Assembly (NCBI GenBank): GCA_021613535.1
Contig: CP075495.1
Coordinates: 11,904,001 to 11,968,000 of the forward strand
Direction: 5' to 3'
Length of the DNA stretch: 64,000 bases
Source of the DNA: Adineta vaga
Taxonomy: Eukaryota > Rotifera
Made by a program: the position numbers and the translations under genes. The notes under the pieces are model-generated. The model was not told the origin of the DNA, ran no database searches, and was given only the letters and a program-made list of their open reading frames with translations. Positions 61,739-64,000 of this stretch are shown one piece after another (position 1 is the first letter of the stretch; each line of letters starts with the position of its first letter).

Positions 61739-63620
61739 ATGAATCGTCATCGATTTTCAACAGAAGAAATCTTGATATGTCGTCGTTCTTTATTAGCATG
61801 GTATGATGTAAATAAACGAAAATTACCATGGAGAGATTGGCATGATACTGATAGTAATATTGTTGCTTATCGAGGTTTGTTAAATATGAACGATTGAACC
61901 GAATGACATTTCTTTATTTTTAGTACTCGTTTCAGAATTAATGTTGCAACAAACACAAGTTGCTACTGTTATTCGATATTATGAAACATGGATGAATGTA
62001 AATATAAAAGTTCTTTTTCTTCAATACTTTGATGTATTATTGACATGTTAAGCAATGGCCTAATCTCAAATCTTTAGCTGATGCTTGTGAAGATGTAAGT
62101 ATAGAAGATATTTTGTATCCCTAACTGTATTTTCTTTTGTTAGGATGTTCTCAAATGTTGGGCTGGTATTATTTTGTTAATATGAGTATCATCTTTTTTC
62201 TTGTTGTTTTTCTTTTTCAAATAGGTCTTGGGTATTATAATCGAGCACGAAATTTGTATAAATGTGCTCAATTGGTAATAGAAATAGAGATGTTAGTTTT
62301 GTAATATGAAAATACATTGTTTTAAATAGATTGTTAATGAATATAAAGGTGAATTTCCACAAGATTTAGAAGTGATGATAAATCGATTACCTGGTGTTGG
62401 TCGATATACAGCTGGTGCTGTGAGTTCCATTGCATTTAGTCAAGTAATCTTCTCGATCCTATTTTATTTCAATAAACATACTTCAATTTTCTCGTTAGCC
62501 AAATCCAATTCTGGATGGTAATGTTATTCGTGTCGTATCGCGATTACGATGTATTGGTGGTGATTTAAAGAAAAAATCTACAACAGATTTTCTCTGGTAT
62601 TGAAACAGACCGATACATTCTCTTTATTTTAATCAATAAAATCGTTTCAGGTCATTAGCAACTGATCTTGTATGTCCAGATAGACCCGGTGATCTTAATC
62701 AAAGTCTCATGGAATTAGGTGCTACAATATGTACACCTCAAAAACCAAAATGTACAGAATGTCCAATTCAAAATCAATGTTTATCATATCAACAACAAGT
62801 AGTTTTTATCTTTAGAAATAAGTTTTACTTCATTATTTATTGTCTATAGATACATCAATCTATTAATGATATTGAACAATGTTCAACAAATTGTTTATTT
62901 TGTTTGAAAAAAACTGATATTGATTCTAATCGTTCACTTGTTGAACATTATCCACGAAAAAAAACTAAAACTAAACAACGAGAAGAAACTTCATTGATTT
63001 TAATTCTTTATCGTATAAAACCCAAACTTGAATTTCTCATGTTTAAACAAAAACAATCAAATCTTCTAGCTGGTCTATGGTCTTTTTTTGATATAATTAC
63101 TCCAACAGATTTCGACCAAATGAATGAACGAAAACGAAAAACTTTTCTTATGGAAGAAATTCAACATATAACACTCAATATCGATAATATTAAATTAGCT
63201 GGACAAGTAATTCTCGATTCTCTTCATTCGATCATCGTTTTTCATTTTATTCCTTAGTGTCGTCATCTTTTTTCCCATATTGATAAACAATACATCATCT
63301 ACTATACACAATACGATCAAAATGATATTTCCATCTCAACAGCACAAGTACAATGGTTCACCGAAGAACAAGTTCAAGCGTCAGCCATATCTACAGCAAT
63401 GAAAAAAGTCTGAAAAGTACTTTTCTCTATAAAATAAATATAGAACAATTCTGTCTTTCAGGTATTTCATGTTGCCTTACCTCAAGTTAAATTACGAACA
63501 TCCAGCGGAAAAAAAGTACTTTTTTTTAACAATAACCTTTCTAACCATATCTATTCTATTTTTTGTTGTTGTTGTTAGAATGGAACTCTTGATAATTATT
63601 TCAAGAAAAAATCTTCATAA
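61739..63620 (+). CDS. MUTYH: MUTYH, adenine DNA glycosylase (MutY family)
   Basis: Twelve exons: 61739-61874, 61924-61997, 62053-62094, 62144-62165, 62225-62274, 62330-62443, 62499-62596, 62651-62798, 62850-63206, 63258-63407, 63462-63515 and 63579-63620. All are in phase, 428 residues. Catalytic E50 lies in [11 protein letters not shown]. The helix-hairpin-helix is [14 protein letters not shown], and catalytic D152 is in [13 protein letters not shown]. Iron-sulfur cysteines are C206, C213, C216 and C222 (C-x6-C-x2-C-x5-C). A Nudix-like 8-oxoG recognition domain follows ([19 protein letters not shown]). The C-terminus TLDNYF resembles a PCNA-binding box. The enzyme removes adenine paired with 8-oxoguanine in base excision repair. 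Exon 4 is only 22 nt. The donor at 63408 (GTCTGA) is poor. Confidence 0.95.
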
Positions 63621-64000
63621 TTATCGAAAATATATTCATCAAATCTATTGTTTATTATTAACCTTGATTTTCTTCTCTCAATGTCATATCTATTTTTTGC
63701 ATTTTTATCTTCTTATATTAATTATATTGTCAATAATAAGTCGGATTTTCTTATATGAAACAAGAAAGAACATGAAATCTCATTAAAGTATTGAATAAAA
63801 TATTTATTAAAATGATGAAAAAAGAACTCTATCATAAACTAAATGACCTTCTTTCGAAAAGTATATTAAACATTCTCTCAAGAAAAGTTTATTTTTAAGC
63901 TTTAATACGCACACAGTATGATATTGTATAATTTATTGCTATTAATCATTTTTCTTCGAAGGCAAACCTTGAATAACAAAGTTAAATTAATAGATTTTCT
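63621..64000. other. 3' flank of MUTYH to window edge
   Basis: 380 bp, AT-rich. AATAAA at 63794-63799 may end the MUTYH transcript. A few minus-strand codons near the window edge (VIQGLPSKKND, stop near 63942) could be the end of another gene, but the fragment is too short to support a call. Confidence 0.4.
63794..63799 (+). terminator. Candidate poly(A) signal of MUTYH
   Basis: AATAAA hexamer 174 bp after the MUTYH stop codon. It is the first canonical hexamer after the end of the coding sequence that I noticed. No transcript evidence. Confidence 0.4.

Overview
The window looks like nuclear DNA from a compact, AT-rich invertebrate genome. Genes are densely packed on both strands and are cut by many GT-AG introns, mostly 45-65 nt long. 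Motile-cilium genes are present, and two enzymes resemble bacterial or fungal/plant proteins rather than animal ones. A bdelloid rotifer is the best guess, but that is inference. There are no bacterial operons, rRNA genes, CRISPR arrays, phage genes or recognisable transposons. I recognised no tRNA gene by eye. Exon boundaries were derived by hand from splice signals and reading-frame continuity.

1-15.5 kb: a leucine-rich-repeat membrane receptor (minus), a 3.1 kb gap, a RIB43A-type ciliary protein, a phi-class-like glutathione S-transferase with a frame break near its C-terminus, an unrecognised disordered protein (minus), and a small single-pass membrane protein.

15.5-24.4 kb: a very large secreted Ser/Thr/Asn-rich mucin-like gene. 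It has six 252-bp tandem repeats and ends in three fibronectin type II modules. One repeat carries a 7-bp deletion that breaks the frame. Its last intron holds a probable small gene on the opposite strand. A basic protein of unknown function follows.

24.5-40.3 kb (all minus): the complex I assembly factor NDUFAF1/CIA30, a nine-exon polysaccharide lyase of the chondroitinase ABC type (PL8) that is the best candidate for horizontal acquisition, a plastin/fimbrin, a fatty acid hydroxylase/sterol desaturase-superfamily enzyme, a secreted DUF4139-like protein, and a class V aminotransferase-like PLP enzyme with a long Q/H/P-rich N-terminus.

41.9-64 kb: a CCDC181-like gene and CFAP221 stand head to head, with an RFX X-box-like site in the shared spacer. 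They are followed by VAT1, elongin B (minus), a disordered protein with a possible retained intron, Rabankyrin-5 (ANKFY1; BTB, ankyrin repeats, FYVE) and the adenine DNA glycosylase MUTYH.

The genes do not form one pathway. RIB43A, CCDC181 and CFAP221 all serve motile cilia; most of the others are unrelated housekeeping or surface proteins. I found no clearly new multi-gene system. The most interesting items are the lyase, the repeat-bearing mucin with its nested gene, the phi-type GST and the ciliary divergent promoter.
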